Source of the DNA: Xenoacremonium recifei
Lineage: Eukaryota; Ascomycota; Sordariomycetes; Hypocreales; Nectriaceae
Length of the DNA stretch: 64,000 bases
Direction: 5' to 3'
NCBI GenBank assembly: GCA_012184525.1
Contig: WOFQ01000052.1
Span: 1 to 64,000, forward strand
Shown here: piece after piece, positions 11,838 through 25,800 of the stretch
Position numbering within the stretch: position 1 is the stretch's first letter
How the letters are laid out: each line of letters begins with the position of its first letter
The notes under the pieces: model-generated
The model's database searches: none
Told to the model about the DNA's origin: nothing
What the model saw: only the letters and a program-made list of their open reading frames with translations
Made by a program: the position numbers and the translations under genes

Positions 11838-13148
11838 ATGATGAGCCCCGCGGCAAATATGTTCAGAACACTTACACTGACGGCGCTCGTTTCTGCTGTC
11901 GTATCGGCGTATGAATCCCAAGTGCCTCTCAATCCACAATTTCCTGAATATTTGAACGAAGAATGGGACGATTCTTGTTCGATCAGCAAGAGCACTGCAT
12001 ACGACATACACGATGGCCCCAATACCTTCTCTTCATCCCCATCTGAGGATATACACTCAGTCAAAATATCACCTCATGTCAACGCGACGAATTGGGAACA
12101 ATGGGAATTCGATGGTCTGTCGCACACTGGCCTATCTGGACTGCTGATGGCATTCTCCAGAGATGCGACGTACGCCTTCTTTGGCCAGGGAAATTTACGC
12201 GTGGAATTCTACATCACCCTTGGGGACGGCTCAATAATCCAAGAGCTGGACTTCATCAGTGAATCTTACGTCATTGATTGCCCGGACTTTACCGCGGGAA
12301 TCTGGAATAGTACAGACAGGTCATATTCGTTCTATGTCACCAAGGATCATCAGTTTGCGAGACTGAAGTTTGACTCATGGAGAGTTCGAGGTGGCTTCAC
12401 CATGTCCTCAAGTACAAGGCCTCACCTAGCGGACGGCTCGCCCTGGACACCCGATGGCGGGAAACCAGATGCTACTGAGGTCTCTCCCGGCTTGTTCTAT
12501 GGACTATCTATGGGAGGAGCCGAGGTCGACGTCGACGCTACTCTCTCATCTGGAAAACGGATCACGTTCAAAGGTAGAGGAGGCTCTACTCGTCTTTGGG
12601 CTACGGAAGGCTGGCTCAAGCTCTGTGATGGCTGGAAAGTGATTCGAGCCTGGGCGGGACCTTATTCTATCGTATACTGGGATGTGCTTTCGCGCATAGA
12701 CAGAGGTGTACGATATGTCTCGGGACACCTGTTTTACCATGATGAACTCTTGGTTGGTTCTAGAGTTGGCCAACCTTCCGACAAGGCTGATTACGTCCTG
12801 TTTAATGACCAATTCGACGGGGAGATGTCAGGGAAATACAAGGACAAAAACACTGGCCACCATCTGGAATTCGCTTCACCCACTAGAGACAAGAAATGGA
12901 CATTCGACGTGCAACATATTGTGACTCAGTATGAAATAGGTGCTGGAGCTGGGTTCGGCATGAGCGGCTTCGCTAACCGGGTAGTTGGTGGTGAGGTCGG
13001 AGGTGTACAGTACGAAGGGAAAGGTCAATCAGAACAAACCTACTGGCCGGAGCATATCGAAGAGTGGAAGATATGGCTTGTTTGGGGTCTTGGATTCCTA
13101 GGAAGAGGAAAGACGTATGTTATGAAGTTGGTTGGGTACGTACTGTAG
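11838..13148 (+). CDS. Lipocalin-type Diels-Alderase-like protein (CghA/MycB/Fsa2 family)
   Basis: This is a 436-residue single-exon protein of the fungal intramolecular Diels-Alderase family, a two-domain lipocalin-like fold. Family features include NATNWEQWEFDGLS, GNLRVEFYITL, a mid-protein DSWRVRGGF strand, the second-domain entry GGSTRLW, and RAWAGPYSIVYWD. Residues ~1-34 form a signal peptide (TLTLTALVSAVVSA), and NAT, NST and similar sites could be glycosylated. The C-terminal ~30 residues are hydrophobic (IWLVWGLGFLG), so the protein may sit on the ER membrane. It lies between the trans-ER and the PKS-NRPS. It could form a decalin. In pyrrocidine-type pathways the homologous B protein instead binds the substrate with membrane partners during cyclophane formation. 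Which role applies here cannot be told from sequence. Confidence 0.9.
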   Translation: MMSPAANMFRTLTLTALVSAVVSAYESQVPLNPQFPEYLNEEWDDSCSISKSTAYDIHDGPNTFSSSPSEDIHSVKISPHVNATNWEQWEFDGLSHTGLSGLLMAFSRDATYAFFGQGNLRVEFYITLGDGSIIQELDFISESYVIDCPDFTAGIWNSTDRSYSFYVTKDHQFARLKFDSWRVRGGFTMSSSTRPHLADGSPWTPDGGKPDATEVSPGLFYGLSMGGAEVDVDATLSSGKRITFKGRGGSTRLWATEGWLKLCDGWKVIRAWAGPYSIVYWDVLSRIDRGVRYVSGHLFYHDELLVGSRVGQPSDKADYVLFNDQFDGEMSGKYKDKNTGHHLEFASPTRDKKWTFDVQHIVTQYEIGAGAGFGMSGFANRVVGGEVGGVQYEGKGQSEQTYWPEHIEEWKIWLVWGLGFLGRGKTYVMKLVGYVL

Positions 13149-13891
13149 TGACTATGCATAGTTCAAGAAGATTAGGTATTATGCAATTCAATGCAACTTG
13201 GTTTTCTTGGCATACATCATCTGGATACTTTACGGCCATTATTTTCACGGGCCTCCCATGATTTCCTTTCCGTTGTGCATCTGAATTCCTTTTATTCCAT
13301 CAATAGCCCTGTAAGAGGGGAACCGGGATCGGAACGTTAGTTACTAATCTTTTGTTGGCTTTTCTCTATCCGAAATAGGGACAGGACGCCTGTCAATAAT
13401 CTTCAATAGTTAAATCCAATTATAGGACTATGGTATAAGCAAAGAGGATGCCCATCTGCCGAATGCAAAACGCTTTCCAGGCGAAAATCCCACTATGGGC
13501 TTCTCTTTCCAAAATCACCGAGTAACATAACCTGGATCATAACCGGGATCACCCGTGCGGCTGAAGACGGTCTTCGGGATTTTGTCCTAAGATAAACCTC
13601 CGAACATGGGCCTTTGATAGGCCGGAACAAAATCCCGACCTCCTTCAGCACCGCCACGAGCAATGCACTTGAAGCTCCGAAGTCAATTTATTCCGAGTTT
13701 CCGATGGAGTCCTGGCAGATTAGGAAATCAGTATCTTTGCTCGCTATGTATCAGGGGCTGCAAATTATATGTCAACATTATCTTGACAATAAACGATCTG
13801 CCCTTCTCTACACACCGTCCACTCGTTGTTTCCCAAGCACCCGATCCCATCAAGTTTCAACAACGTAACAAAACCATTTGCAATCATCATC
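13149..13891. promoter_or_regulatory. PKS-NRPS promoter region
   Basis: This 743 bp includes the 3' end region of the Diels-Alderase-like gene and the promoter of the PKS-NRPS. It contains TCGGGA at 13574-13579 (in cttcgggattttg) and its complement TCCCGA at 13633-13638. The two sites are about 60 bp apart in opposite orientation. Short reading frames here look non-coding. Confidence 0.45.
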
Positions 13892-16800
13892 ATGAGTGAT
13901 CAGGATGCTGTTAAAGAGAGTGGCCAGAGAGAGCCCATTGCGGTTGTTGGAAGCGGGTTTCGATTTCCCGGCTCATCGAACAACCCCTCAAAGCTTTGGG
14001 ATCTCTTGGTCAAGCCACGAGATCTTCTGACGAAAATACCCGAGAACCGCTTCAACTCAGATTCTTTCTATCATCCAAAGCCATTTCACCACGGAACATC
14101 AGACGTCCGCGAATCCTATTTCCTCGAAGAGGATCACCGGCAGTTCGATGCAGCCTTCTTCAATATCAAGCCTGTAGAAGTCCATGCGATTGATCCACAG
14201 CAACGCATTCTGATGGAAGCGGTATACGAATCTCTCGAAGCAGCTGGAATATCAATGGAGTCATTAGCTGGATCTCGGACCGGAGTGTACGTCGGGCTGA
14301 TGTGCGCCGACTACGTCGATCTCTTGAATAACGATGTGAACTCGCTGCCTACCTACACTCCGACAGGAACCGCGCGAAGTATCATGTCGAACCGTATTTC
14401 GTACTTCTTCGATTGGCATGGACCGAGCATGACTATTGATACGGCATGCTCCTCCAGTTTGGTAGCAGTACACCAGGCTGTTCAGTTGCTGCGTAGCGGT
14501 GACTCAGATGTCGCAGTAGCCGCTGGAGCTAACCTGATGCTTGGGCCTCTTCCGTATATTGCGGAGAGCAAGCTGCAAATGCTGTCGTCAAACAGTCGAT
14601 CCCGAATGTGGGATATTGACGCTTCCGGGTATGCTCGCGGTGAAGGAGTCGCTGCCGTGGTCCTGAAGCGGTTGAGCTCTGCAATTGCGGACGGAGACCA
14701 AATTGAGTGCATCATTCGCGAGTCAGGCATTAACCAAGACGGCCGAACAAAAGGCATCACTATGCCTAGCTCAGTAGCGCAAGCCGATTTGATTTCCAGG
14801 ACCTATGCGAAAGCTGGTCTAAACCCTAGAAACCCGACTGAACGCTGCCAGTACTTCGAAGCCCACGGGACTGGAACTGCAGCTGGTGACCCCAAGGTAA
14901 GAATTGCCACGCAAATAAGCGCTAGTCTCATTCTAACGTCGATACTCATAGGAGGCTGAAGCCATTAGCAAAGCCTTCTTTCATCCCGGCGAGGATATTT
15001 CTGGGAAAACTGATCCGCTTTATGTCGGCTCCATCAAGACAGTAATTGGTCATACCGAAGGAACTGCCGGGTTGGCTGGTCTTCTCAAAGCCTCCCTCGC
15101 CGTCCAGCACGGAATCGTCCCGCCTAACTTGCTCTTCAATCAGCTGAGTCCGGCTGTAGAGCCCTTCTACACCAATCTTGAGGTGTTGACGAGTCCTAGA
15201 CCTTGGCCAAAGCTTGCGGAGGGGACCCCAAGGCGTGCCAGTATCAATAGTTTCGGATTTGGAGGTACTAACGCGCATTGTATCATCGAAAACTACATCC
15301 CTTCACCCGCTCATGCCGATCGAGCCATTGCTGCTCGTCAGTTCACACCTTTCAACTTCTCAGCCGCCTCAGAGAAGTCCTTGAGAGGCATTTTGACCGA
15401 CTATTCCAACTACCTTCGGCTGAATCCCGAAGTCTCGTTGCAAGATCTCTCCTATACACTTTATGCTCGGAGAAGCGAACATGCTGTGCGAGTACATATA
15501 TCGGCGGGATCGACCACAGACCTCTATACGAGGATTGACGATCTTCTCCAAGTGCCGTCCAGTGGTGGCAATGCTCAAAGTATTGGAACCCGTTCGAAAA
15601 TACTTTCAAGACCAGTCCGCGCATTGGGTGTTTTCACTGGCCAAGGGGCGCAATGGCCGTCTATGGGGAGGGAGCTGGTCCTCAACTCCCCATACGCAAA
15701 AGAAGTAGTCCAGAAATTGGATCTGGTTCTGCAAAGCTTACCTGAGCCAGAGCGGCCGGATTGGTCACTCATGAATGAACTCACGTGTGATGCTTCTCAG
15801 TCTAGGCTTGACACGGCCGTTATTGCACAACCGCTATGCACTGTTGTTCAAATCATACTCTTTGATCTCTTGAGTAGCGCTGGTGTCAAGTTCCAAGCAG
15901 TTGTTGGCCACTCATCAGGAGAGATTGCTGCCGCATACGCTGCAGGATACCTCACTCGAGAAGACGCCCTCAAAATTGCCTACTACAGAGGCTATTTTAC
16001 CAATCTGACACCATCCGACCGGCCTGGTGCCATGATGGCTATCGGCACGTCCGCGGAGGATGCTGAAGAGCTTTGCAGCCTCCCCATGTTCCAAGGCCGC
16101 TTGGCCGTGGCTGCTGTCAATTCATCATCCAGTGTTACAATTTCAGGAGATCGTGATGCTATCGAGCAAGCCAAGGAAGTGCTTGAAGATGAGAAGAAGT
16201 TCGCAAGGCTTCTCAAGGTCGACAAGGCATACCACTCCTCACACATGGTTCCTTGTGCAGAGGGCTATCTTGGGGCATTGAAGAACTCCGAGATTCACCC
16301 TCTATCGGGAACTCATGGCTGCGTCTGGCATTCGAGTACGCACAAGAACAGACATAGCCATGGGGATGGGGCTCTAGCAGGACAATACTGGGCAGACAAC
16401 ATGGTCCAGCCAGTACTGTTCTCACATGCTGTTGAGGCTGCTGCATCTGCCGGGGATGCATTCGATATTGCAATCGAGGTCGGTCCTCATCCGGCACTAA
16501 AGGGACCTGCTCTCCAAACGCTTCAGGAGGTCCAGAAAGACACCATTCCATACACGGGTCTTTTGAACCGGGGCAAAGACGATATCGAAGCTTTCTCCGA
16601 TGCCTTGGGCTACCTCTGGACACAATTTGCACCCTCGCTTGTCGACTTCCGAGGATTTGATTTGCTGGCCTCTCGAGGCGAACAGAGAAGCCTGATCCGG
16701 AATTTGCCTACATATCATTGGGACCACGACAAAATATTCTGGCACAAGTCTCGCGCAGTGAAGGCTTTCCTCGGCCAGAAGAACATCCCAAATTCTCTAC

Positions 16801-19800
16801 TTGGATCCAGAACAACAGATGTGATGGAGCAAGAAATAAGATGGAGGAATCTGCTCCGGCTGAGCGAGCTTCCTTGGGTCAGAGGTCATCAGCTTCAAGG
16901 ACAGGTCATCTACCCGGCCACGGCGTACATATCTACTGCGGTGGAAGCCGCTAGGTTCTTGGTTCCTAAAGGCGAGAACATTGCCTTGATTGAAGTGGAA
17001 GACTTTAGTCTTGGTAAGCCTCTCGTCTTTGCAGAGGATGCTGCTGGTATCGAAACCGTCTTCACACTCAGCGATATTGCTAAGGAGAATGACACTACCT
17101 ACTCCGCTTCCTTCATCTATCACGCATCTACCAATGCAGAGACTGAACAGTTGTCTACCCATGCCACCGGAAGAGTCATTGTCATTACAGGCGAAACCTC
17201 TTCACACTGGCTCCCATCACGACAAAAAGATCTTCCGAATCTTGTCGACATCCCAGAGGACCGTTTCTATGCCTCCCTGGAGCCTTTAGGGTACGCATAT
17301 AGTGGATATTTCAAGACGATGTCGTCCATCAAGAGAAGGCTGAACTTCTCATCCACTAAGATCAGAGTACCTCCACAGGACGACGAACCCGAGAAGATGC
17401 TTCTCCATCCAGCACTACTTGATACTGCTTTACAAGGCATCTTCTTGGCTTATTGCTGGCCAGGCGATGGTAGTCTTGAGCAGCTTCATGTTCCTACTGG
17501 GATCAAGAACTTCCGCGTCAACGTCGGCCTTTGTCAGCAAGTCCTTACTCCTGAAACCGATGTTTCCTCTTGTACCCAGTTGACTGGAAACCCTCTCGCT
17601 ACGAAACATCTCAACGGAGACGTGGAGATCTACGCTGACGACGGAGCTGGTCTGGTTCAAATGGAAGGCTTGAGGGTTGTCGCCTTTGCTGAGCAAACTA
17701 AAGACGCAGACCGTGCCATTTTCTCTGAACATGTCTGGGATGTGTTGGCCCCAAACTGCGAGCGTGCTATGGGCGGCAAGCGCGCGACTCCTCAAGACTA
17801 CGAGTTTGCATACGGCATGGAGAGAGTGGTTGTATACTACATGAAGCAGCTGGTCACTCTCTTCCCTGAATCGCTTCGCAAGATCATGAACTTGGAATGG
17901 CACTTCGAATGTATGTTTGCGTTCTTCAATGATGTCCTGACGACCCTCGAAGCTGGAGAGAGACGAACTGCTCGGAGGGAGTGGCTTCAGGACACTGCTG
18001 CGGATGTGGAAGGCATCAAGGCCAGGTAAGCTCCACCCAACTTTCATACTATAGTCAAGGTAATGACAGATATTCAGATACGCACACACGGTTGACATGC
18101 AGCTCACTTGCGCCGTGGGTGACAACCTGCCAGCTGTGCTTCGAGGAGAATCAACAATCCTGCAGCACTTAACCAAGGACAACCTGCTTAATCGCTTCTA
18201 TGAGGTTGGGTTAGGCCTGAAAGAGGTCTCGGGCTACCTTGGAAAGACTGTAGAGCAAGTCGTCCATCGCCATCCTCGCATGAAGATCGTTGAAATAGGC
18301 AAGTGTATTTAAGTTGACTTCAGAGATATCTGCTAACCTTATTATAGGAGCTGGAACGGGTGGCGCCACAAAAGTCATCATGAGGGGTATCGGTCGTTCG
18401 TTCTCCTCATACACCTATACCGATATCTCACCCAATTTCTTTGAATCTGCACAAGAAGTATTCTCTGCCGTCGCGGACAAGATGATCTTCAAGACTCTCG
18501 ATGTGGAAAAAGACATCACGGAGCAAGGCTTTGAAGAACATTCTTATGACCTCGTCGTTGCTTCGTTGGTTCTACACGCGACGACTGATCTCAAGAGGAC
18601 CTTGACAAACGCCCGCCGGCTCTTGAAGCCTGGCGGTTACCTCATCTTCCAGGAGATTTGCGACAACGACATTGCCAGAGTCGGGTTCCTCATTTGCGCT
18701 GTTCCGGGCTGGTGGCTTGGCCAAGATGATGGCAGGAAGTTATCGCCTTGTGTGTCGACGTCTGAGTGGCACAACCTGCTCCTCCAGACAGGGTTCTCCG
18801 GCGCAGACTCTCCCATGCCCGAGTACGACGCAGCGCCTTACCCACTAGCTGTCATTGTTTCTCAGGCGGTCGATGATCGTATAGCCCTACTCCGCGAACC
18901 TCTTTCTCTGGTTCAAAACGACGCATATGTGGGTGAGCCTTGGGACTTGGTCCTTGTCGGGGGTCAGACATCGAAAACAGCGCTGCTCATCGAGCAAATC
19001 TCAGGACTCATCACGTCATCAAGCGTAACTCACTCAGTCTTCAAGACTATCGACGATGTCGACGGCACGAGAATATCCCCTACAACAGCTATCCTGTGCC
19101 TGGCAGACCTAGACGAGCCAGTGTTCAAGGGTCTATCAGGTGCGACACTCGAGGGCTTGCAAAGGCTTTTCGAAACGCAAAGAACAGTTCTCTGGATCAC
19201 CCAAGGTTGCAAATCAGAAGACCCTTGGATGAACATGTCAGTTGGGCTTGGACGGACCTTGGTTCTGGAGAATCCCGATCTGGTTTTGCAGTTCCTTGAC
19301 CTTGAACCTGGTGAGGAACCAAATCCCCGACAACTTCTAGAAGTATTACTGCGCCTGCGACAAAGCGACAGATGGGAGAAAGAAGGAAAGTTCGATGACG
19401 TCTTGTGGACGAATGAGCATGAGCTCGCCTATGACAAGGGAGATCTCACGCTATCTCGAGTTCACCTCAGTGGCGCTCTCAACGACAGATACAATGCAGC
19501 CAAACGAACGGTCCTTGAAGCGAAGAATCCACAAGAGACTCCGCTTAACCTCTCTCTTGGCCCATCGCTGAAGCAATCTTTGGTTTTGGACGACGTCCTC
19601 GCGGCTAAGACGCTGAGCTCATGGGAACTCAAGGACGACTCCGAGACCCTCATCAAAGTCACACACTCACTGTTAATGCCTGCGCTTGCAGCGCCGACTC
19701 CATTGTACCTGATCCTCGGTACTATCAACAAGACGAAGAAGTCGGTCTTATCCATTGCGGATAACAATGGGTCGTATGCTCTAGTAGCTTCAAACAAGGT

Positions 19801-22800
19801 GCTAGCCATTGACGTTCCTGCGGGCCAGGAGTCCCAGTTGTTGTCTCTCCTCAACACTCGGCTACAAGTCGACAGCATGCTGTCACTATGTGAGAGCGAC
19901 TCCACCTTGCTCATTCATGAGCCTTCTCCGGATCTTGCATCAGCCATTGCTGCGTGTGGTTCAAGTGGGAATATCAATGTCGTTTTCACCACTTCAACTT
20001 CTTCCGGCGACAGCACATGGACAAGAATTGATGCATACTCTACTCAGAGAGCTATTCGGTCTTTATTGCCTGAGAATGCGACAGTCTTCATTGACTGCTC
20101 TGCGGGCAGCCAGAGCCGGAGGACAGCATCGTTGATCGCATCTTGTCTGCCTCCATCATGTTTTCAAACGACAATCTCTGGGGTTCAATCACTGCAAAGA
20201 ATCAGAGGTCTATCTACTACTGACTTGCGTCAAAAACTGAATGCTGCTCTTGCATGGGCTTCGAAAGAGCTTGCCGCCCCAAGCAATCCAAGTACACTAC
20301 CTTTGATCAAGTTGGAAACCCTGATCGACGATTCTGCGGTCGCATCCACTACGCAAGCAGTGGTGGATTGGAGCACCGCAACGAGCGTTCCTGTCCAGGT
20401 ATCTACGGTTGATAACCATGTCACGTTTAAGGACGACAACACATACGTCCTATTTGGACTGACGAGTGACTTGGCCCAGTCTATCTGTGACTGGATGGTG
20501 TCTCGTGGGGCGCGGAACATCGTACTCACGAGTCGCAATCCAAAGATTGATTCCAACTGGATAGAGCTCCTGAAAGGGGCCGGGGTCAGGTTGGAGGCTT
20601 TTGCAAAGTGAGATTGACATCCTGTTGCCATGTCTTAAGAAAAAGCTGACTATTTTACAGCGATATAACGAACAAAGATGCTCTGTCTTCCCTTGTTCAT
20701 CACATACGCAAGAACTTCCCTCCAATCGCGGGTGTCGCGCATGGTGCTATGGTTCTGGATGACGTGTCATTCTTCGAGATGCCTTATGAGAAGATGACTA
20801 AAGTCCTTGGGCCGAAGGTTCAAGGAGCTATTCTTTTGGATGAAATTTTCCAGGACGCTAGCCTTGACTTTTTCGTCTTCTTCTCTTCCGTTACAGCTAT
20901 AGCTGGGAATCGTGGGCAATCTGCTTACACCAGCGCCAACATGTTCATGACTTCGTTGGCGAGCCAGAGGCGGGATAAAGGTTTGGCCGCTTCGATTCTT
21001 CACCTCGGTGCGGTCATGGGTGTAGGGTACATCAACCGAGGATTCTCGGATGCCTTCTTCACTACTCTCAGAAGGGCCGGCTTCATGATGATGTCAGAGC
21101 GCGGGCTTCATCTTCTTTTCGGTGAAGCAGTTCTTGCATCTAATCCCCATTCTGGACGGAACCCGGAAGTGATTACGGCTTTGGAGCTATCTAGGCTCGG
21201 CGACAAGCCTCCCCTGTGGACAAAATTTCCTCGGTTCCAACACTGTCTTCAAGCTGACGATGGCGCAAACAAAAAGGCAAAGAACAAGACAGCTGCCGTC
21301 TCTACGAAGCTCAAACTTGCCGAGGCAACTACGGCAGAAGAGATTCTTGAGATTGTTCAAGGTAAGGTCATCGTGATTTGCAATAACTGCTCAAGTAACC
21401 TGACGACGAAATAGACGCCTTTTACCTGAAACTTCAGGTCGCACTTCAGATTCCAGACGAGACTGATAAATATCAAGTCCTCGCTTCAGGAACGGATGAC
21501 CTTGGCATTGATTCTTTGGTCGCCGTTGAAATCCGGTCCTGGTTTCTGAAGGAGCTTGAGACTGAGATCCCCGTGTTCAAAGTCCTGTCCGGAGGTTCCG
21601 TAACACAGCTTGTCGAGTATGCCATTGGGAGCATGCCCGCAGAACTAACCCCGAATCGAGCAGACTCAGCGAAGGCATCTGAACCGGAACCAGAAGCCCC
21701 AGCCACATTGATGCCACCACCAGATTCAGTCTCCTCGTCGCCAAGCAGTCTACCAAAGACTAGTGCCTCAGGTAGCCAGCAGATGAGTGAGGGAAGCTCC
21801 AAGACCAGTGAACAGGGTGACGCGCAAGACAAGAAAGAAGGGTCACCCGCTGACTCGGTCAACGATGTCTCAGAATTGACTTACGAAAAGGTTCTGCCTG
21901 TATCCCCGGGCCAGTCGAGATTCTGGTTCCTCAAGCACCTACTGGAAGATCAAACTACGGCAAACAACACCATCTGGGTCTCAGTTCAAGGTACAATCAG
22001 GCTGAACGATCTCGAAATGGCTGTACGAAAGGTTGCTGCTAGCCATGAAGCCCTGCGTACCTCGTTCTTCATGGATGAGAACCAGAAACCTGTCCAAGCC
22101 ATTTCGGAAACCTCCTGTCTGTACCTGGAGAAAAAGACTCTAAGCTCAGGCTCTCAGGCCGAGCGGGAGTTCGAAGGTCTCAAGAAGCACGTCTATGACA
22201 TTGAACATGGCGAATGTATGCGACTTGTATACCTTGAGGTCACGGACACGGAGAGTTATCTTCTCATCGGATCACATCACATCATCATGGATGGTATCAG
22301 CCTGGAGGTTTTCTTGAAAGACATTGAGAAAGCATACAATGGTCAAAGTCTTTCTGACCAGGTCTACCAATACTCTGATTATTCGGAGAAACTACGTCAA
22401 GAGCTTGAACAGGGCACCATGCAAGAGGAGATCAACTATTGGAAGTCGGAATTCGCTGACGCACCATCCCCCCTTCCTCTGCTTCCCTTTGCAGCTGAAA
22501 AGCAACGTAAATCTTTGGCATCTTATAGCCATACTTCTGTCAGTCGCCTTGTTGATCCAAGGGTCGCGAGACAGATTTCGAACACTTGTCACAAACTGAA
22601 GGCAAACGTCTTCCATTTTTACCTGGGTGTGTTCGAGGTCTTGCTCTTCAAACTCTTTGGCAACAACGATGTCTGCATTGGCATGGCAGATGCGAACCGT
22701 TGGGATGAAAAGGTGTCTCAGAGCATTGGAATGTACCTGAATCTTCTTCCACTGAGATTCCGCCTCGATGGAAGGCAGTCTTTTGAGGCTATGCTCAAGG

Positions 22801-25800
22801 ACACTCGCAGGAAAGCTTATCTTGCAATGTCAAACTCGAGGTTGCCGTTCGATGTCTTGCTTGACAACGTCAATTGCGAGCGTTCGACTGCTTTCAGTCC
22901 TCTCTTCCAAGCATTCATCAATTATCGCCAGGGTGTCAATGAGAAGCGCGTTCTAGGCAATGCCACAGGTGCAACAAAGGAGCTTTCGCTTCCTAAAGCT
23001 GGATATGACGTTTCTCTGGACATCATTGAGAACCCAGGCAACGATACGCGCGTCACCGTCATGCTTCAGAGGGCTCTTTATTCCGACAACGAGTCATCTC
23101 GAGTGTTGGATCTATACTTCAAGCTCCTGAATGACCTTTCCAGCTCTTCTAACAAGATGTTGGACGAGGTGTCCTTGTTCACTGAGCAGGAGATCAGCAA
23201 TGCAATCCAATTGGGTCAAGGTATGGTTTCCTGACTAAAACAAAGTTTTTGATTCTTCTCACCGAAGCTCGTTGTACTAAACGAATGTAGGTCCTGTTTT
23301 GCCATCTCAATGGCCAGAGACTCTCGTACACCGCATCGACGCAATGATTGCGGTACATACTGACAAAGTTTCTTTGAAAGAGATAACCGGCAAGTCGTGG
23401 ACTTATCTGCAACTCCAAGAAGAGATCAACCGGGTATCTTCTGCATTGATCCAAGCCAATGTGACTTCTGGATCAACCGTCGCGATTTATCAAGAAGCTT
23501 CCCCTAATTTCGTCTTCTCACTGCTCGCCGTCCTCCGAATCGGCGCCATTCATGTCCCACTGGACTGCAACCTTCCAGAAGGGCGACTCCGTCTAGTTCT
23601 CGCAGAGTGCAGGCCTTCTGCACTGCTGGCTGATGGAACGACGCTGTCGCAGATCGGTAGCCTCGGACTGTCACCATCCGTCACCATTCTGGATGTGTCG
23701 AGACTTCCTGCAGCGTCAGCATCCATCAGTCCAGTATCTACTAAAGCGGCCAACCCAGCTGCGATTCTCTTCACCAGCGGTAGTACTGGCGTTCCGAAGG
23801 GTGTGATTCTCTCACATGGAAGCTTGCGTAATCATGTCGAAGCTCTGGTCCATACTCATGGGTTTGGGTCCGAAACCGTCCTCCAGCAGAGCTCTGTAGG
23901 ATTCGATATGTCGATGAATCAGGTCTTCATGGCCTTGGCCAACGGAGGGAGTCTCGTCATTGTCCCTGAGTCTCTTCGCAAAGACTCGTCTGCTATTGCG
24001 AAGATCCTGCTGGAGCAAAACATCACCTACACCAGTGCAACCCCGTCCGAATATTTGGCGTGGCTCCGGCACGGCTCTGACGACCTGCTCCGGAACAAAT
24101 CATGGAAATATGCTACGGCAGGTGGTGAGAAGTTTACTCTTGAGCTTCTGCAGGCTTTCCAGAAACTGAAGAGTGCATTCTCTCATTCATTCCACGCCTT
24201 CAACGCCTATGGCCCAACAGAGTGCTCTATGTCTTCCAACGAGCTTGAGGTCAACCTAGATGGTCCTAGTGCCCAACTTATAACCGCAGGCAGAGCTCTT
24301 CCAAACTATGCTGTTTACATCCTGGATGGGAATGCAACTCCTCAGCCGATTGAGATCCCGGGAGAAATCTGCATTGCCGGAGCAGGTGTGGCCCTGGAAT
24401 ACCTAAACAATCCCGCCGAGACTGCCAAGAAGTTTCTCAAGGATCCTTTCGCATCTGTCTCCGCTACAGAGAGGGGCTGGAACAGGATGTATCGGACTGG
24501 TGACAAAGGTGTTCTTAGACCAGATGGTACACTGGAGATCCTCGGCCGCATTGAAGGGGATACTCAGATCAAGCTCCGAGGTCTTCGCATTGAGATGCAA
24601 GATATTGAGCAATCAATCCTGAAGGCCGGCGAGGGACGACTGAAGGAGGTCATTGTCACTCCTCGCGGAGACCCAACAATTCTTGTCGCCCATGCCGTTG
24701 TATCGCCGATTGTCTTGATTGACAACGAGCGAGAGTATCTTCGCGGTCTGGCTGCCTCACTCCCACTTCCACAATACATGCGCCCTGTGGCAATCATTCC
24801 GATTGCTACCATGCCGCTAAACGCATCTGGCAAGATTGACAGACGGGCTCTGCAGAATCTTGATATTCCAAGCACATTGCAACAGAAGACGAGGCCAACA
24901 AGAAAGCTTACTGACACCGAATCCAAGTTGGCCCAGATTTGGGTTGAGGTGTTGCCCCAGCAGCTGCAAGAAGTCTATGCCATTGATGAAACTTCCGACT
25001 TCTTCCAGGTTGGAGGTAACTCGATGATTCTGCTTGAGCTTCGCGAGCTCGTGAAGAAGAGGTTCCAAGTTCATCTTCCGTTGCTACGATTCTTCGAACA
25101 CAGTACACTTGGCGCTATGGCAGCAGCCATCCAAGATACATCGCCCGGCGAGAAACTTGAGATCAACTGGGCTGTTGAAACGGAAGTCCCGTCTGACTAT
25201 TCTGAGCTCAACACGCAGGAGCCTGCGCAAAGCCACAGTTCTCACAAGACTATCGTGCTTACCGGTGCTACTGGATTCCTCGGAAAATATCTGCTGAGTC
25301 TCCTCACTGAAGCCCCTGACGTCGACAAGATCCACTGCATTGCCATCCGCAACCGTGAGAAGCTCGCAAATTTTACGAATTCCGCGAAAATCGTCATTCA
25401 TGATGGAGATCTGGCAAGTTCGCGCTGCGGTCTGTCGGAAGCGGACGCGACCTCTGTCTTCGGTTCTGCGAATGTCATCATTCACAACGGCGCCGATGTC
25501 TCTTTCTTGAAAACTTACAGTTCGCTACGGGCTTCCAACGTGCTTTCGACTAAGGAGTTGGTCAAGCTAGCTCTCCCTCGCCATATTCCGATCCATTACA
25601 TATCTACCGCCACGGTGGGAAAGCTCAACAAGTCAGATTCTCTAGCGCCTGAGTCACTAGCACAATACCCTCCTGGGCCGTCGTTTGTCGATGGCTATGC
25701 GGCCTCAAAATGGGCTAGCGAAGTCTTCCTAGAAAAGGCGACGAGACAATTTGGTCTCCCAACCTTCATCCACCGTCCCTCGTCAATAACTGGGGATGGG

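Noticed and set aside
13614..13899. Short plus-strand frames just upstream of the PKS-NRPS, including an in-frame ATG at 13826
   Set aside because: Similarity to the KS domain starts after the ATG at 13892, and the extra residues look like leader translation.
19462..19914. 150-codon minus-strand frame within the PKS-NRPS
   Set aside because: It is antisense to the synthetase, Ser/Leu-rich, and without independent support.
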